From assembly GCA_030247855.1 (NCBI GenBank), contig JAPDRN010000078.1:62001-126000 (forward strand): DNA of 64,000 nucleotides, read 5' to 3'. Below the pieces are notes generated by a model that had not been told where the DNA came from, did not search any database, and saw only the letters and a program-made list of their open reading frames with translations. Origin of the DNA: Knufia peltigerae (Eukaryota; Ascomycota; Eurotiomycetes; Chaetothyriales; Trichomeriaceae). The stretch's first letter is position 1. Every line of letters begins with the position of its first letter. Made by a program: the position numbers and the translations under genes. Below, piece after piece: positions 10,917 through 22,573 of this stretch.

Positions 10917-12208
10917 ATGAACAAATTCAACAAGACCCCTACGGCCGATGAGGTATGTAGGGCTCTCTCGGATCATATACGAGGCAAGACAGGCAAGTAT
11001 TAGGTTGTCCGACCTCGAAGCTGACCCTCCAAGGAAGTGGGCAAACAGCTGACGTTCGAATCTTTCGTTTCCCCCCCAGTTATCATCACGGGTACATCAC
11101 CTGGAGGTTTGGGTGCCGAGACTGCCCGAGCCATCTGTCGAGAACACCCTGCCCTGGTGATCCTCGCCGGTCGTGACGTATCCAGGATACGGCGGACACA
11201 GTCTCTCATCACCGACGAGACGCCCGAGGTCAATGTCAGGATCCTCGAGATCGATTTGGGGTCACAACGAAGCGTCAGAAAGGCGGCACGAGAAATCAAC
11301 GAGACTCGAGAAAAGATTGACGTTTTGATCAACAATGCCGGGGTCATGGCCTCGAACCCGTTCTCCACGTCCCCAGAAGGGATCGAAACTCAATTCGCCA
11401 CGAACCACATTGGTCATTTCTTGTTCACCAACCTGATCATGCCGAAACTGCTCTTTCCAGGACCCGGCGGCGGTGGCAGGGTGATCAACGTGAGTTCCTC
11501 GGGACACAAGCGTGGACCCGTCAGGTTCGACGACCACAACTTTCAGAACGGAATCGTCTACGACAAGTGGAAGGCTTACGGTCAATCCAAAACCGCCAAC
11601 ATGCTCTTCTCGGTCTCACTGGCCGAGAAACTGGGCCCGAAGGGCTTGAGGTCTTACAGCCTCTACCCGGGCCGGATCTTGACGAATATCATCCAAAATA
11701 TCACCGTCGATGAGATGAAGAGATTCGGTATGATTGTTTTTCTTTTCCTTCTTCGTTGTCTTTTCATAAACATTATCATCCCCTGGCCCTTCCCCCTTTT
11801 GATGCTGTCTGTGTGATACATGGGCAAGTCCCCTTGACGCCGACGCTGACATTCATCCTTGGTTTATCATAGGATGGCTCGACGAAAATGGCAACATGAT
11901 ACAAGACCCGATTCTCAAATGGAAGACGCTCGCTTCGGGACCTTCGACCCAGATTGTGGCCGCCTTTGATCCGTCAATTGAAGGTGCGTCGTGTGAAGAT
12001 TCACGCCCCATGTTATCCTCGAAACTACCCGAGGCTGAAGCTAATGAAAAAACCTTTCACGCGTGTGTAAGCAGACTATAACGGATCGTACCTCGATGAT
12101 TGTCAAATTGCAGACGATCATGCCGAACCTTATGCTCTCGACAAAGACGGCGCCGAGAGATTGTGGGCTTTGAGTGAGAAATTGGTCGGACAAACTTTCA
12201 ATTATTAA
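10917..12208 (+). CDS. Short-chain dehydrogenase/reductase (retinol-dehydrogenase/WWOX-like)
   Basis: Four exons (10917-10992, 11080-11727, 11873-11983, 12075-12208) give 322 aa. It is a classical NAD(P)-dependent SDR with the cofactor motif TGTSPGGLG (about residues 29-37), NNAG in the next strand, a serine strand INVSSSGH and the active site YGQSK. Intron 1 starts with GC: the exon ends ACAG and continues GCAAGT, a standard GC-AG donor context, and removing it restores KTVIITG. The unspliced ORF would start only at 11037 and lose the correct N-terminus. SDRs of this group interconvert alcohols and ketones. Next to a Baeyer-Villiger enzyme it could supply the ketone (inference). Specific substrate unknown. 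Confidence 0.9.
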
Positions 12209-12338
12209 ATAGTACCTTACCAGGCACACGGGTGGGAGAAATTTGGAAAGAATCGAAATGATGCAATGCTTACCATTCGGCATTCCATACTCGTACAACA
12301 GAATGAACTCATCGCATTGTGATCAGTCCACCCATTCA

Positions 12339-15300
12339 CTATTCCATATTTCTTGTGTACTCATGCTCAATGTCCTTTTCGCCAGCCTCGTTCATCCTCC
12401 AAACCATTTCATCCCAGGGAATAAACGTCATCGCCTTGGCAAAGTTCTGGCTGATTTCGTCTTGTGTTCCCGCTGTACTGTCTTGGTTCTGGTATCGATA
12501 CTGATGATAGTAACCGCGACCACTTCCAGCATTCATGCCGAGTTTCTCACGGCGTCGCATCTCGGCATTCTTTTTCTGCTGCTGAACCGCAAGCCGTTTT
12601 GCAACTTCGTTCGCGTCATGGAGACCGACCAGCTTCCTCTTGGCGGGGTATTTGGCCACGAGAGATTCGACAAGTCGATACACCTGCCAATTGATGCTTC
12701 GGCCGGAGCCGTCATCTGCTGCTTCTCCTACTTCTTCTTCTTCCTCTTCACCATTCTGCACTCTCTCGTGCTTGCCTGCAAAGTCCTTCGCCGGCACAGT
12801 TTCAACGCTCCAACTGGTTGAGTTCTCCAGCTCTGGTGGATGTTCGATTTGTGCACCAAGGTACATTGCCATTGCAACGTCGAGAGGGGTCATTCCCGTT
12901 GCATTTTCCCAGTGGAGAAGCCCAGGCCTATACTCAACCAGGAACTGGACGAGCTTGAGAGATCCACGACGCACGAGGCTGTGAAGAGGATAATCACCGG
13001 CCCCGTCCATCTTCTCCAGGTCTTTGCCCAGTGAACAAGAAAGGATGATCCTCACACTCTCTTCCCATCCAGTCGGGGAATTGATACGCTTGAGATACAA
13101 AGCAATAGGAGTGAGTCCGCCGGGATCGGTTCCCGTGCATCGCTCAAGCAGTAACGATCCGACGAGACTCTGGTCAAGCATACCAAGGACCGATCGTAGT
13201 AAGGCGGGCTTGTCGAAATCAAAAGTGTCCAAGAGGCTGTGCAAGATGTTTCTCCCCTTTTCGTCTCTCGTGGCTTGATTCGCACCGGCGGCGATCAATT
13301 TCTTCGCGGCGTAGTACCGATGGGCCTGAAACGCAACTTGAAGTGGTGTGCTTCCATCCGCCGACCGGAGCTCCAAGGATTCTGGCATCTTTTCGAGAAG
13401 ATAATCAAAAGTCGGCTGAGTACCATCCTTGTTTGGTGACGAAAGAATAGCCAAGTGTAGTGCGAGGCCGCTGTGTGTTCCAAGCCAAGTTGTCAATGAT
13501 CCTGGAAGGCCACCTCTGGCTTGTGCCAATGCTCGAATGTGCTTGTCATCTCGGAAAGAATGTGCGAAGTCGAGGTAGCGGTGAAGGGGGGCGTCGGAGA
13601 GGAAGTACTCTGTAGACTCAAGGTTTCCTTGGAACGCTGCAACAAGGAGTGGAATGCCAAGATCGAATTCGGCCTTCTTGTGGTGGACGCCCTTTCGACT
13701 TGCGTCTGCCCAGTCTTGTCGCTTCTTACCATGCACGGTCAACCCTTGATAGTATTGTGGCTTTTCGTCGAGTTTGACCCCAGAGGTCTGGAACATCTTC
13801 TGCAAAGGCAAACCGTATCCAGTAGTACGGATCATCTCACTTACCATCTCGACCCTGCCCAGCCTGATAGCCATTTCAAAGTCAAGTTGATCAATAGTCA
13901 TCACCTTCAAAGTGTCTTCATCATCCTTGTTAGCAGCTATTGCCGTGCCAGTCTTGATCAGAAACTTCAACAAAACCATGTCATTGGTAAATATTGCATA
14001 TCGTACAAGACTGGCTCGGCGTCTGTTCTGGATCTCATCGAAGGCTCCATGAAACCAGGACCAGGATTGAGCTGAGAGGTTCCCACCTAGCCAGGGAGTC
14101 GGTCTGCGATAGGCGCCGAAGGCGTCGTTGACTCTTCGTTCGTCCATATCTTCAGCAAGAGCACGATCAACGTTGCACGTCCACTTCACCAGGGTCTCAG
14201 GGGAGATCCTCGACTTGACATTTTCTGCGAGAGCAACTGCATCATCAATAGTGAATTTGTCATTCACCAGCTGCGCCAAGACTTTGACTTCACGGCTGTC
14301 TTGAGAACTCACACTCTCGCTGTAATCACTGTCATCGTCGTCGACTTCGGTAGCCTGGATGGTGTAGTGATAGTGTTCAGATTTCTTCTCGGGCTGATAC
14401 TGAGCTGTGGCTATTTCAACGATCAGGGTCGCCAGGTCAGGATGTCCCCGCAGCACCGCAATGGAGAATGGAGTGAACGAGCGATAATCCGAGATCGCCA
14501 CTGCAAGAGGCTGCGAGCCTTCCAAGCAGAGTGACCGAACAGTAGCGGCATCACCAGTCCAAGCCGCCTCAAAGAGCTTGATGTATTTGGCATTTTTCTC
14601 CGGTGTAAGATCAGCAACCCTGAATGAGATCTTTGTTTCATATGGCACATTTTTGAAGCTTGGTTCGGAATGGTAGGCATAAATATTTGGCCTCTGATTA
14701 TTCTTCGAGTCCTCAACCTTGTGCAACTCGTGGAAGGATTTGCCGCCTTTGGCGACAAGTTTTTGTTCCAATTTCGTCAGCTTTGACAGAGTGTCTCTGA
14801 TCGCAGCATCCTTCTCCTTACTTCCGTCTTCGGACTGTTTGGAAGCAGCGAGTTGCTTTTCGTATTCCTTTCGTTGATACTTTTCGGCGACCTTTGCCTC
14901 ACGAAGATCATGATATGCCATCCAATATTGATAGGTCCCTTTGTCAAAAGCCAGATACTTTTCATCATTCCCTAATGATTTGGGTTTTTCCAATTCTGCT
15001 TCGGTTGCCGAGTGCAGAGATTTTTCCAGAGATTTGATTTTGTCCCGGACGAGATCCAGTAATGCCTTGGGCTCTCCTCTCCAGTACTGAGCGCCAAGGA
15101 ACTGATAGGCAGAAGTGGGCAAGGTATTGACATCTTCTCCCATGTCAACTAGCTGGTCGACAAGATCTATCATTTCCATGTTGAGAGCAACAGTAATTGG
15201 TTGTTCCACGTGTTGTTGGAAGATTGTTTGAATCTGCTCGGGGTCGTCTATTATACGTCCTGTGATGCCTCGTTTGAAAGCTTGGACAAATGTCTCCAAA

Positions 15301-17873
15301 TCAACATGTGGATGCGCCCCAGCCTTTAGTAAAGTTTGAACAACTTCCATATTCCGGGCCCGAATGGCTGTGATGATAGGTGCCTTGACTGACGGGTGAG
15401 AGTACCATCCCGAAACAGCCAGAAAATTGCAAGCCTTCGAAAATGCCGTCGAGTCGGCGGCTTGTAGCGTCTCCAGAATCAGTGTTTTGGCGTGACTAAC
15501 TGCGAAATGAAGAGCTGTGGTATGGCTCATGTCTGCCTGGACTGCACTTGCGCCATGGGAGATAAGGCTCTTGACTGTTTCGTTGGCTCGTTGCAGGGGA
15601 AGTTCAAGGGCGAGTACAATTGTGAGGATTGCCGCACGTGCTGATTTTCTGTCATAGCTATCCAAGATCTTTACCGGCAAGAGAACGTCAGCACCATACT
15701 CGTCGATCAATAAATCGATCATATGAGTGTGGCCAGCCAGGATAGCGAGGTGAAGGGGAGACAGAGGACTGTCCCAGGCAAGCACGTCAATGTCAAAGAT
15801 ATCTGGCTCATCTTTGTTTTCTGCCATGGCATCTGGCGTATCCTCGCCGCCACGGACCTTGACGAAGGATCCTTCGGTCATGTCTTCGTCTTCGTCTTCG
15901 TCATCCTCGTCTTCGTCCATGTCTTCATCAGACTCGAACGAATCAGTGCTTTCGCTGTCTGGCCGCGCTGGTTGCTCATCTGCGGCTTTAGATGCTGCGG
16001 CTCTGCGCTGTTTCTTCCTAGCCTCTTCCTTTTGTGATTCTTCTTCCTCATTGGCTGAACTCTTCTCCAGAATATCTTTGACCATTCGAGTATCACCGCG
16101 ATGAGCTGCAATATGCAAAGCTGTCATGCCATTGTACAACCTGGAAACAAGACGGGCACCATGTTCAATAAGACAATGGACTATCTCTGGAGTTGAACAC
16201 ATAGTAGCCAAATGCAAAGGTGTCCGGCCTGTATGGTCACGCCGATTCACGTCGACCACTTCGGGAGAGGAGAACCAGTCCCTGACAGCTTCTAGATCTT
16301 GGTCGACGATAGCTTGGCAGAGTCTTGTGGTGTTGCCAACATATGCCATTTCGGTCCAATCATCATCAGTGATTGGATTGAAGCTGCCAATAGCCTGTCT
16401 TCCAGGGTCGTCTTTGAGGAATGTAAGATCCCCAGAGATATAGATCTTGCTCTCCTCTTCATAGGCTGCGAGATCTGCATCTGTTGTTGGCTGAGGACAG
16501 AAGCCGCAACAGTCATGAATCACATCATTGACAAAGCCGAAGAATGCTGGATGGCGATGCAACTTTGTCTCGCGGTCCTTCGGTCTGTTCCACTCGGCAT
16601 TCAGCAAGAGGTCCTTTGTGAAAAGAAGCTTTTCGATCTTTTTGGCGTTGTATCGTGGACCATATGGGATCCCTACGGTGTGGTAGTTAGACACTTCGTC
16701 TTCTTCCACCCACTCGGCCACGTCATCTGGCTGGGCGTCTTTGATGTTTCCTGGCAGTTCATGCCGAAAGCGCTTTTGCCATGGCAATGGGGGGCGGCCT
16801 CTTTCCTCTCGACGTTGGGCAAGGTAGGTATCTCGATCGTTCGGGTGCGGGAGCTTCTCCAGGACAAGAAGTCGTGCTAGACCTTGGACTCTTGTGAATG
16901 ACCGTTCAAATATTGTGGGATCGATTCGAGTCCGGTCGATCGCCGGCCAGTACACTTCGAAGCCACGGTGAGAATACTTTGAGAGCCGATTCTCGTACGA
17001 TGGGGATCTTCTGGTCAAATCGATTGTGTTGATTTGGGTCATGAATGCTGCCAGTGCTCTCGGAGAGGCCCAGACTTGTTCGCCGTCGTAGGCTACACAC
17101 GAGCAGTCGACATCGAATCCAGTGAGGATCTCAGAGACGCTTTTGTACAAGCGGAGCACAATTTGCACATGGCGAGTCGGGTACTCCGAGACAATGGTGA
17201 TGGCATTCTTCGTGCGGATCGTAGTAGTCTCGGCGAGGATGCTATCGCGAATTTTGGTCTCGATCTGTTTGATCTTTTCAATGGCCTGCTCCTCATTCAA
17301 CCCATAAAGGAAGATGTCAACGTCAGAGGCAGGTGCGAGGTCTTCATGGTAGTATGATCGAAGGGCTCTCTGGGGTTGATGTTAGATTCTAGCTCCCCAA
17401 AAGTGCTCTCGATTTACCTTGGACTCGTTATGAGGTGCATCCACCGGTAGCAAAGACGTAACGACAGCGCTTCCGGCAACGACCACATTGCTCCAGTCCA
17501 GGTCAACCAACGCTGACTCCGAGAAAACATTGAAGTTCGTTTTGAACTCCTTGAGCGATTGCACAGTAGCCAGAGAGTCGTGCTTTCTCCGGAGCTCATC
17601 GGGAAGGGATAGCAAATACTTCTCTTGTTCGGCTGCTGACTCTTGGCTGAGGTCTCTTGCTCGTATGGTGAGGGGTGCATTGTCAAAAAGGGGAACGAGA
17701 TGATTGGCAGTTGCAGCAGGGTCAGTAGGGAATTGTGCGTAGACTTCTCTGAGCTTGCTTTCGAAAGCTTTGAATGGTTCGACTGCTTTTGCAACACCAG
17801 CTTGGGAATTTGGATGCTGGTTGACATAGTCAATGAATTCCGGAATCGAGACTGGAATATCAGGAAGCTCCAT
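12339..17873 (-). CDS. Large ankyrin-repeat protein with nucleotidyltransferase-like N-terminal domain
   Basis: Two exons (17418-17873 and 12339-17369, removing a 48 nt intron) give about 1,828 aa. The N-terminal part has the layout of a polymerase-beta-like nucleotidyltransferase: AGSAVV (Gly-Ser at 134-135), SDVDIFLYG with acidic pair Asp168/Asp170, and a later strand GFDVDCSC (Asp238/Asp240) that could give the third acidic residue. Ankyrin repeats follow, clearest at about 520-590 (GRTPLHLA, MTALHIAAHRG), 688, 768, 1118, 1455-1540 and 1610-1660. A strongly acidic Asp/Glu run lies near residue 640 and coiled-coil lysine/glutamate segments around 920-1000. Function is not known. The NTase assignment rests on motif reading only. 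The reading frame is intact, which argues for a working gene. Confidence 0.82.
15885..15925 (-). repeat. Acidic codon repeat inside the ankyrin gene
   Basis: The plus strand shows a run of tcttcg/tcatcc units that reads on the minus strand as GAC/GAA/GAT codons, encoding alternating Asp and Glu with a few Met. It is a short in-frame trinucleotide-type repeat and could vary in length between strains. Confidence 0.7.
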
Positions 17874-18933
17874 GATGTTTTCCTGGTTGTTGTAAGAGCT
17901 GCAGGATAATCAGTAGAAGTGTTAGGGAAGTGTTATGATGTGTCCGGTCAGTGTTCTGAGGTGAGTATGCGTTGTTAAATACCCATTGGCCCCTTATCGA
18001 CCAAGGACAAAGGTGAGAAAAGAGGGCAAGGAATGGTGTAGGCAGCTACTGGCAGCCTGAGACGAGCGTGGCACTTCTGCAGGCAGCTCATCCATTCATT
18101 ATCGATCAGACGGAGCAGTGGTTTTCCTCTTGAGCGATTCTCTGGATCAACCACATTTGCGAGCAGAATTGAGAGTCACAGATCGTCGAGCTTCCCCCTT
18201 GTACTCCTCCTTGCTCCTTTGTGCTAAAGGTGGAGACGGATGCCTAGACTGCCTAAAGACGCAGGCCACGGCAAGCCTTGGTTGGACTCACTAGGAAAGT
18301 GCTGCATCGCCAATCAACGGCAGAGCTTCTTACCAAGACATGGGCCACTGCGACGGGCTCATCTGATGGCTTCTCGAGATTGGTACATGTTTCAGAAAAG
18401 GAATCTCTGTGGCTGAACTCAGGAAGCGTTTGATTGAAATTGTTTTCTATTTGGTCCTGAATCATGAGAATTCTCACTCACAAGCTTGAAACACCACGCG
18501 CGACAACGCTCAAAGGTCCACCGTAGCAAGACTTACGGTACAACATATAACCCATTTTCCTTGGCTCAAGACCTCGCTCCCTTTCTCTTGTCCTACGTGG
18601 CTCGCCGCTCACATCGAGAATCATGATCGCTTAATGAGAGAATCTGTTCCTGTTCCATAGTCTTTATCAGGTTATCAACATGTGGAACCGCGAGATACTG
18701 ATTCGATACGTACTCTTTTTCATTGTCTGCAGAGGTATCCAAAATGACGCTAACCCAATATGGCAATCCCACGGGGTAATTGGCTGAAATTTTGAGCCTT
18801 GCGAACGATGATTAAATATCAAAAGTCGACAAATCCCACATGTACAAGTAGTCCATAACCTCACCACGTTTCTTTTAGAATCTGAAAAGTCTAGGGTCTA
18901 TAAACCTCGAGGCCTCTCTTCTTTTTCGAGGCT
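17874..18933. promoter_or_regulatory. Divergent promoter region, ankyrin gene/PurU
   Basis: About 1.06 kb between two outward-facing genes with no recognisable coding content. The right end carries a TATAAA box for PurU, listed separately. Nothing else specific was seen. Confidence 0.45.
18899..18904 (+). promoter_or_regulatory. TATA box close to PurU first ATG
   Basis: TATAAA lies 30 nt before the first ATG at 18934. If it sets the transcription start about 30 nt downstream, the leader before the first ATG would be almost absent. That would favour leaky scanning to the second in-frame ATG at 19093. Confidence 0.5.
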
Positions 18934-19941
18934 ATGGTCCTACTGCTCCGATCGGCAAGATTTGCTTGTACAGCCACGACACGACCGAGACCAAGGCCAT
19001 CCTTTCGATCAACACCTCGCACTTTTGTCGTTAGTGCTCATCGCCTCTGGTCTTCGCAGAAACTCTCCCCGCCGTCACCCATCCTGACCAAAATGGCCAA
19101 CGACCACATCCTCACGCTGTCCTGTTCGGACAAACCGGGCATCATCCACGCGGTGACGGGCATCTTTGCCCAAAACAGCCTGAACATCTTGGACCTGCAA
19201 CAATTCAGTGACCGCGACTCGGAGAGATTCTTCATGAGGGTACACTTTGGCCCCGCGGAGACGACGGACCACCTCACGCGGGAATTCGACGCCCTCTCCA
19301 CGACCTTCAGCGAAATGGACTATGCCTTGAGGCCGGTCTCGCAGAAGCCCCAGGTCCTCATCATGGTTTCCAAGATCGGCCACTGCCTCAACGACCTCCT
19401 GTTTCGACAAAAGACGGGCCAACTCCCCATCGACGTCCCCCTGATCGTTTCCAACCACCCGGACTTTGAACCCCTGGCGAAGTCCTACGGCGTCGCTTTC
19501 CACCACCTCCCCGTGACCAAGGACACCAAGCAGCGACAGGAGTCCCAGATCCTCGACCTCATCCAGGCCCACAACATCGACCTCGTCGTGTTGGCCCGGT
19601 ACATGCAGGTCCTCTCCCCGAAGCTCTGCGAGGTCATGTCCGGCAAGATCGTCAACATCCACCACAGCTTCCTGCCGTCCTTCAAGGGCGCCAAGCCCTA
19701 CCACCAGGCCTACGACCGCGGGGTCAAGATCATCGGAGCCACCGCCCACTTCGTCACCGCCGACCTCGACGAGGGCCCCATCATCGAGCAGCGAGTCGCC
19801 CGCGTCGACCACAGCATGACACCCAAAGAACTCGTCGACGAGGGGAGCAACGTTGAATCCCAGGTCTTGGCCGCCGCCGTCAAATGGGTGGCGGAACAGA
19901 GGGTCTTTCTCAATGGGCACAAGACGGTGGTCTTTAATTGA
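18934..19941 (+). CDS. purU: Formyltetrahydrofolate deformylase (PurU)
   Basis: An intronless 335-aa protein. It hydrolyses 10-formyltetrahydrofolate to tetrahydrofolate and formate, balancing one-carbon pools. From Met54 it matches the bacterial layout: an ACT domain (about 58-135, SCSDKPGIIHAVTG) and a formyltransferase domain (about 140-325) with SNHPDFEPLA, the catalytic NIHHSFLPSF (Asn241, His243) and VTADLDEGPIIEQ (Asp279). Residues 1-53 are extra, rich in Arg/Ser/Thr and almost free of acidic residues, as expected of a mitochondrial presequence. Codons are strongly biased to C or G at third positions compared with neighbours. The second start Met54 could give a cytosolic form. Confidence 0.95.
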   Translation: MVLLLRSARFACTATTRPRPRPSFRSTPRTFVVSAHRLWSSQKLSPPSPILTKMANDHILTLSCSDKPGIIHAVTGIFAQNSLNILDLQQFSDRDSERFFMRVHFGPAETTDHLTREFDALSTTFSEMDYALRPVSQKPQVLIMVSKIGHCLNDLLFRQKTGQLPIDVPLIVSNHPDFEPLAKSYGVAFHHLPVTKDTKQRQESQILDLIQAHNIDLVVLARYMQVLSPKLCEVMSGKIVNIHHSFLPSFKGAKPYHQAYDRGVKIIGATAHFVTADLDEGPIIEQRVARVDHSMTPKELVDEGSNVESQVLAAAVKWVAEQRVFLNGHKTVVFN

Positions 19942-21168
19942 TTTTTTTGGTCCTTTGAACGAGCAAGTCATCTGAGTAAACTCGCTAGACCAAGGCAAAG
20001 ATAAAAGCACGAATTTCTTTGTTAGTATATTTGTAGGTAGTTTCACGAAAAAGATTAGACGTACAAAGTACATGGGCATCACGATCGATTTCTCGTTTTT
20101 ACTGTACACTCCTAGTGTACCCATTACTATGTACAGGAACTTGAGTGAATATATAAACAACAGGGCGGAAAAGCCACCTCAAAGACTCAAGGACTGAAAC
20201 CCAAAACAGCAAACAAGTCAGCAGCCATAGAAATATCTACTTCAGAATCTTCAGTTGAATCTCTCTGCTCTACTATCAACATTTAGTCAAGTATGTACTT
20301 GTCTGAAACATACCTATGTAGGTAGGGACCTAGGTAATTTGCTAGTTCTCCTTGATCTTCTTCAATAATCACGCACAAACCCCAAAATAACCTTCCCTTG
20401 ATGACTTGTCATTCAATCCGTCTATCATACAAGCCGGCGATAGCACTGGTCCTTAATGGTGGGGTATCATAATGTCGTATTGTCATGTCCAAAAAGGACA
20501 AGATGAAAAAGTCTTTGCGAAGACTTTTCTCTCCGTAGGTATTCCTTACAACGTTCCTCTCTTAATCAATTCCCCGTCGATACTCGTTAGTAGATCCTGG
20601 TCCACTTCATTGATCTCGGGAGATCTTTGCCGCCTGCTCAGCTCCGTCCTGGTGGCTTGTGGGGATTGATTGGACGTTGTGATTGCTTCAGTATGTGCTG
20701 CTCGCGTCTACGCATCCAGACTCCGGGCGGTCGTATGTACGTCATGGTTGCCACCTTTGACTCTTCTCTTAAAAGGCTTCGCGGATATCAACCGCGGATG
20801 ATGCTGAGACTCGAAGTGAACCCCTAGTCACTTTCAAAATCAAGTCGTTTGGCTGTCCCATTCCACTCAACGTGACTGTCTCTGGTACATCCCCATAGGA
20901 CATAGCTCTCCAGGTCCAATTCCTTTGCTTCTATGCCCCCGCCAAACCGAGATTTCAATTCAATCGTGGTCGTCAACGTTAACGTGAATTTCAGATTGAT
21001 GACCATTTCACCTTTGCCCAAGTCGATCACCCGTCGAGATTGTCGCGAGTTGACGAGGCCCAAAGTGTTGTCGATCTAACTTGAATCATTGGTCTCGGCG
21101 GTGCCAGTCTCTGCAGATGTTTTCTCATGATCGTCATCGTTCTTCTCTTGTCCCGTGCCGGTCGGCTC
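19942..21168. other. Intergenic, nothing recognised
   Basis: The 1.2 kb between the convergent PurU and HFI1 stops has only short ORFs with no family features. It should hold both 3' UTRs. Confidence 0.45.
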
Positions 21169-22573
21169 CTAACCACCAGCAGATAGACAATCCGCAAGTA
21201 CATTCTGCAGTCCAACGCGCTCATCTTCCCCGGCACCTTCCCATCCATAGTTGTCATTAGCACCATCCAGGTCCATGCCGTCCTCCAGCTTATCAAGGAT
21301 GTGACCCGTGATGTGCCCATTCTCCTTTCCACTTCCGATGGACATTTCTTGCAGCTTGGCCTGCCATTCCTCATAGTCGTAGCCGGCGCTTGCATTTCCA
21401 ATTGTCCAATCCACAAGAGGCATCTGGTTCCACGGAATCGGCCCGGTAGCTCTCGCGAGTTGTAAATCCGGCATTCCAATAGGGCGTCTCGAGTATGCAG
21501 CAGCCGCCTCGCAGGGTAATAATTCATCATCCCTTGTCCTCGACAACTTGCCCATCTTGACTTCCGTCTCTTCTCGATCGATCGCTCTTTTATAGCGGGA
21601 AGTCAAAATACCACCGTTTGCACTATTCTCGTCGTAACGTGGGCCGTTACTCCTAACCCGGTCAAAGACTTCACCAATCATACTCTTGATGTAATTTTCG
21701 GCCGATATAGCCACATACTCGGCACACTGAAGACTGCATCCGCTTGCAACACCCTCCTCATAACACAGCGGGACGATGCGGGCATGTATCGTGTTTGGGT
21801 CCGGGAATTCTAGCGTCTCCGCGAACAAGGGCTGCATGTACCGTTTTCGTATTTCCATCTCCCAGTTTGTCTTGGTTATACCGCCGGCCACAGTCCCGCC
21901 CGCGGAAACGTTCTCAGGAGCTTGGATTCGGCCTGTCATATATGACTCTTCGTACTGATTTCGTTTCGCTGCTGCAGATGCGGCCTCCTCCTCCTTGTCA
22001 TTCGTAGCAGCCTTGAGGCGCCGCCTATCCCTGGCCGGGAGGGACATGACCTCGCTCTTCAGACGTTGCTCTCCAACATCGCTCGTGACTGCGGGCTTGT
22101 TCGCGGTGGCGAGCGCGGACTTGTCGGTAGTAGCGCTGACCCACGCTGCGAGCCCTGGCTCCGGTGGATCGCGGGATGCGTTGCACAGCACGGCAAGGAT
22201 GAGTGAATTATGTGCGTGTTCCGTCTGGGGAGAGGTGTAGATGAAGGCGTCGCAAACATCACCAAACTCGCGGGCATTAAGTTCACCTATTACAGCAGGT
22301 CAGTGTCGCTGTAAAAGTTCATGCTAAGGAATTTCCCGCTTGCGTACCCCGTATGAATCTTGTCAGCGTCTCGTAGTATGTTTCCCAGTCATGTCCTATT
22401 AACGACTTGAGTTCGGCGTAGAGGGGCTCAAGATCGACTCGAGGGTAATTTGGCGAGGGTTTCGAGGATTTGGAGGAGGAGCCGGGAGGCGCTTTCGCGT
22501 TACTCGTCGCTGATGTGATGGTATCAGATCGCGCGAGTGCCGCTGGGTTGAATGTCTCGTCGAACGTGGCCAT
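21169..22573 (-). CDS. HFI1: SAGA complex subunit Hfi1/Ada1
   Basis: Two exons (22348-22573 and 21169-22286) give 447 aa. Hfi1 (Ada1, TADA1 in animals) is a structural core subunit of the SAGA histone-acetylation coactivator, where its histone-fold part pairs with Taf12. Visible is the N-terminal family block at about residues 39-85: RVDLEPLYAELKSLIG, then WETYYETLTRFIRGELNAREFGD. The splice joins RFIRG to ELNAREF. A basic patch around LPARDRRRLKA and the region LCYEEGVASGCSLQCAEYVA match the middle of fungal orthologues. The C-terminus is acidic. It heads a run of conserved nuclear genes and is a single-copy type of gene. Confidence 0.88.

Noticed and set aside
19075..20160. 361-codon minus-strand ORF
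   Set aside because: It is antisense to PurU and its repetitive Val/Asp/Gly composition is typical of a mirror frame.
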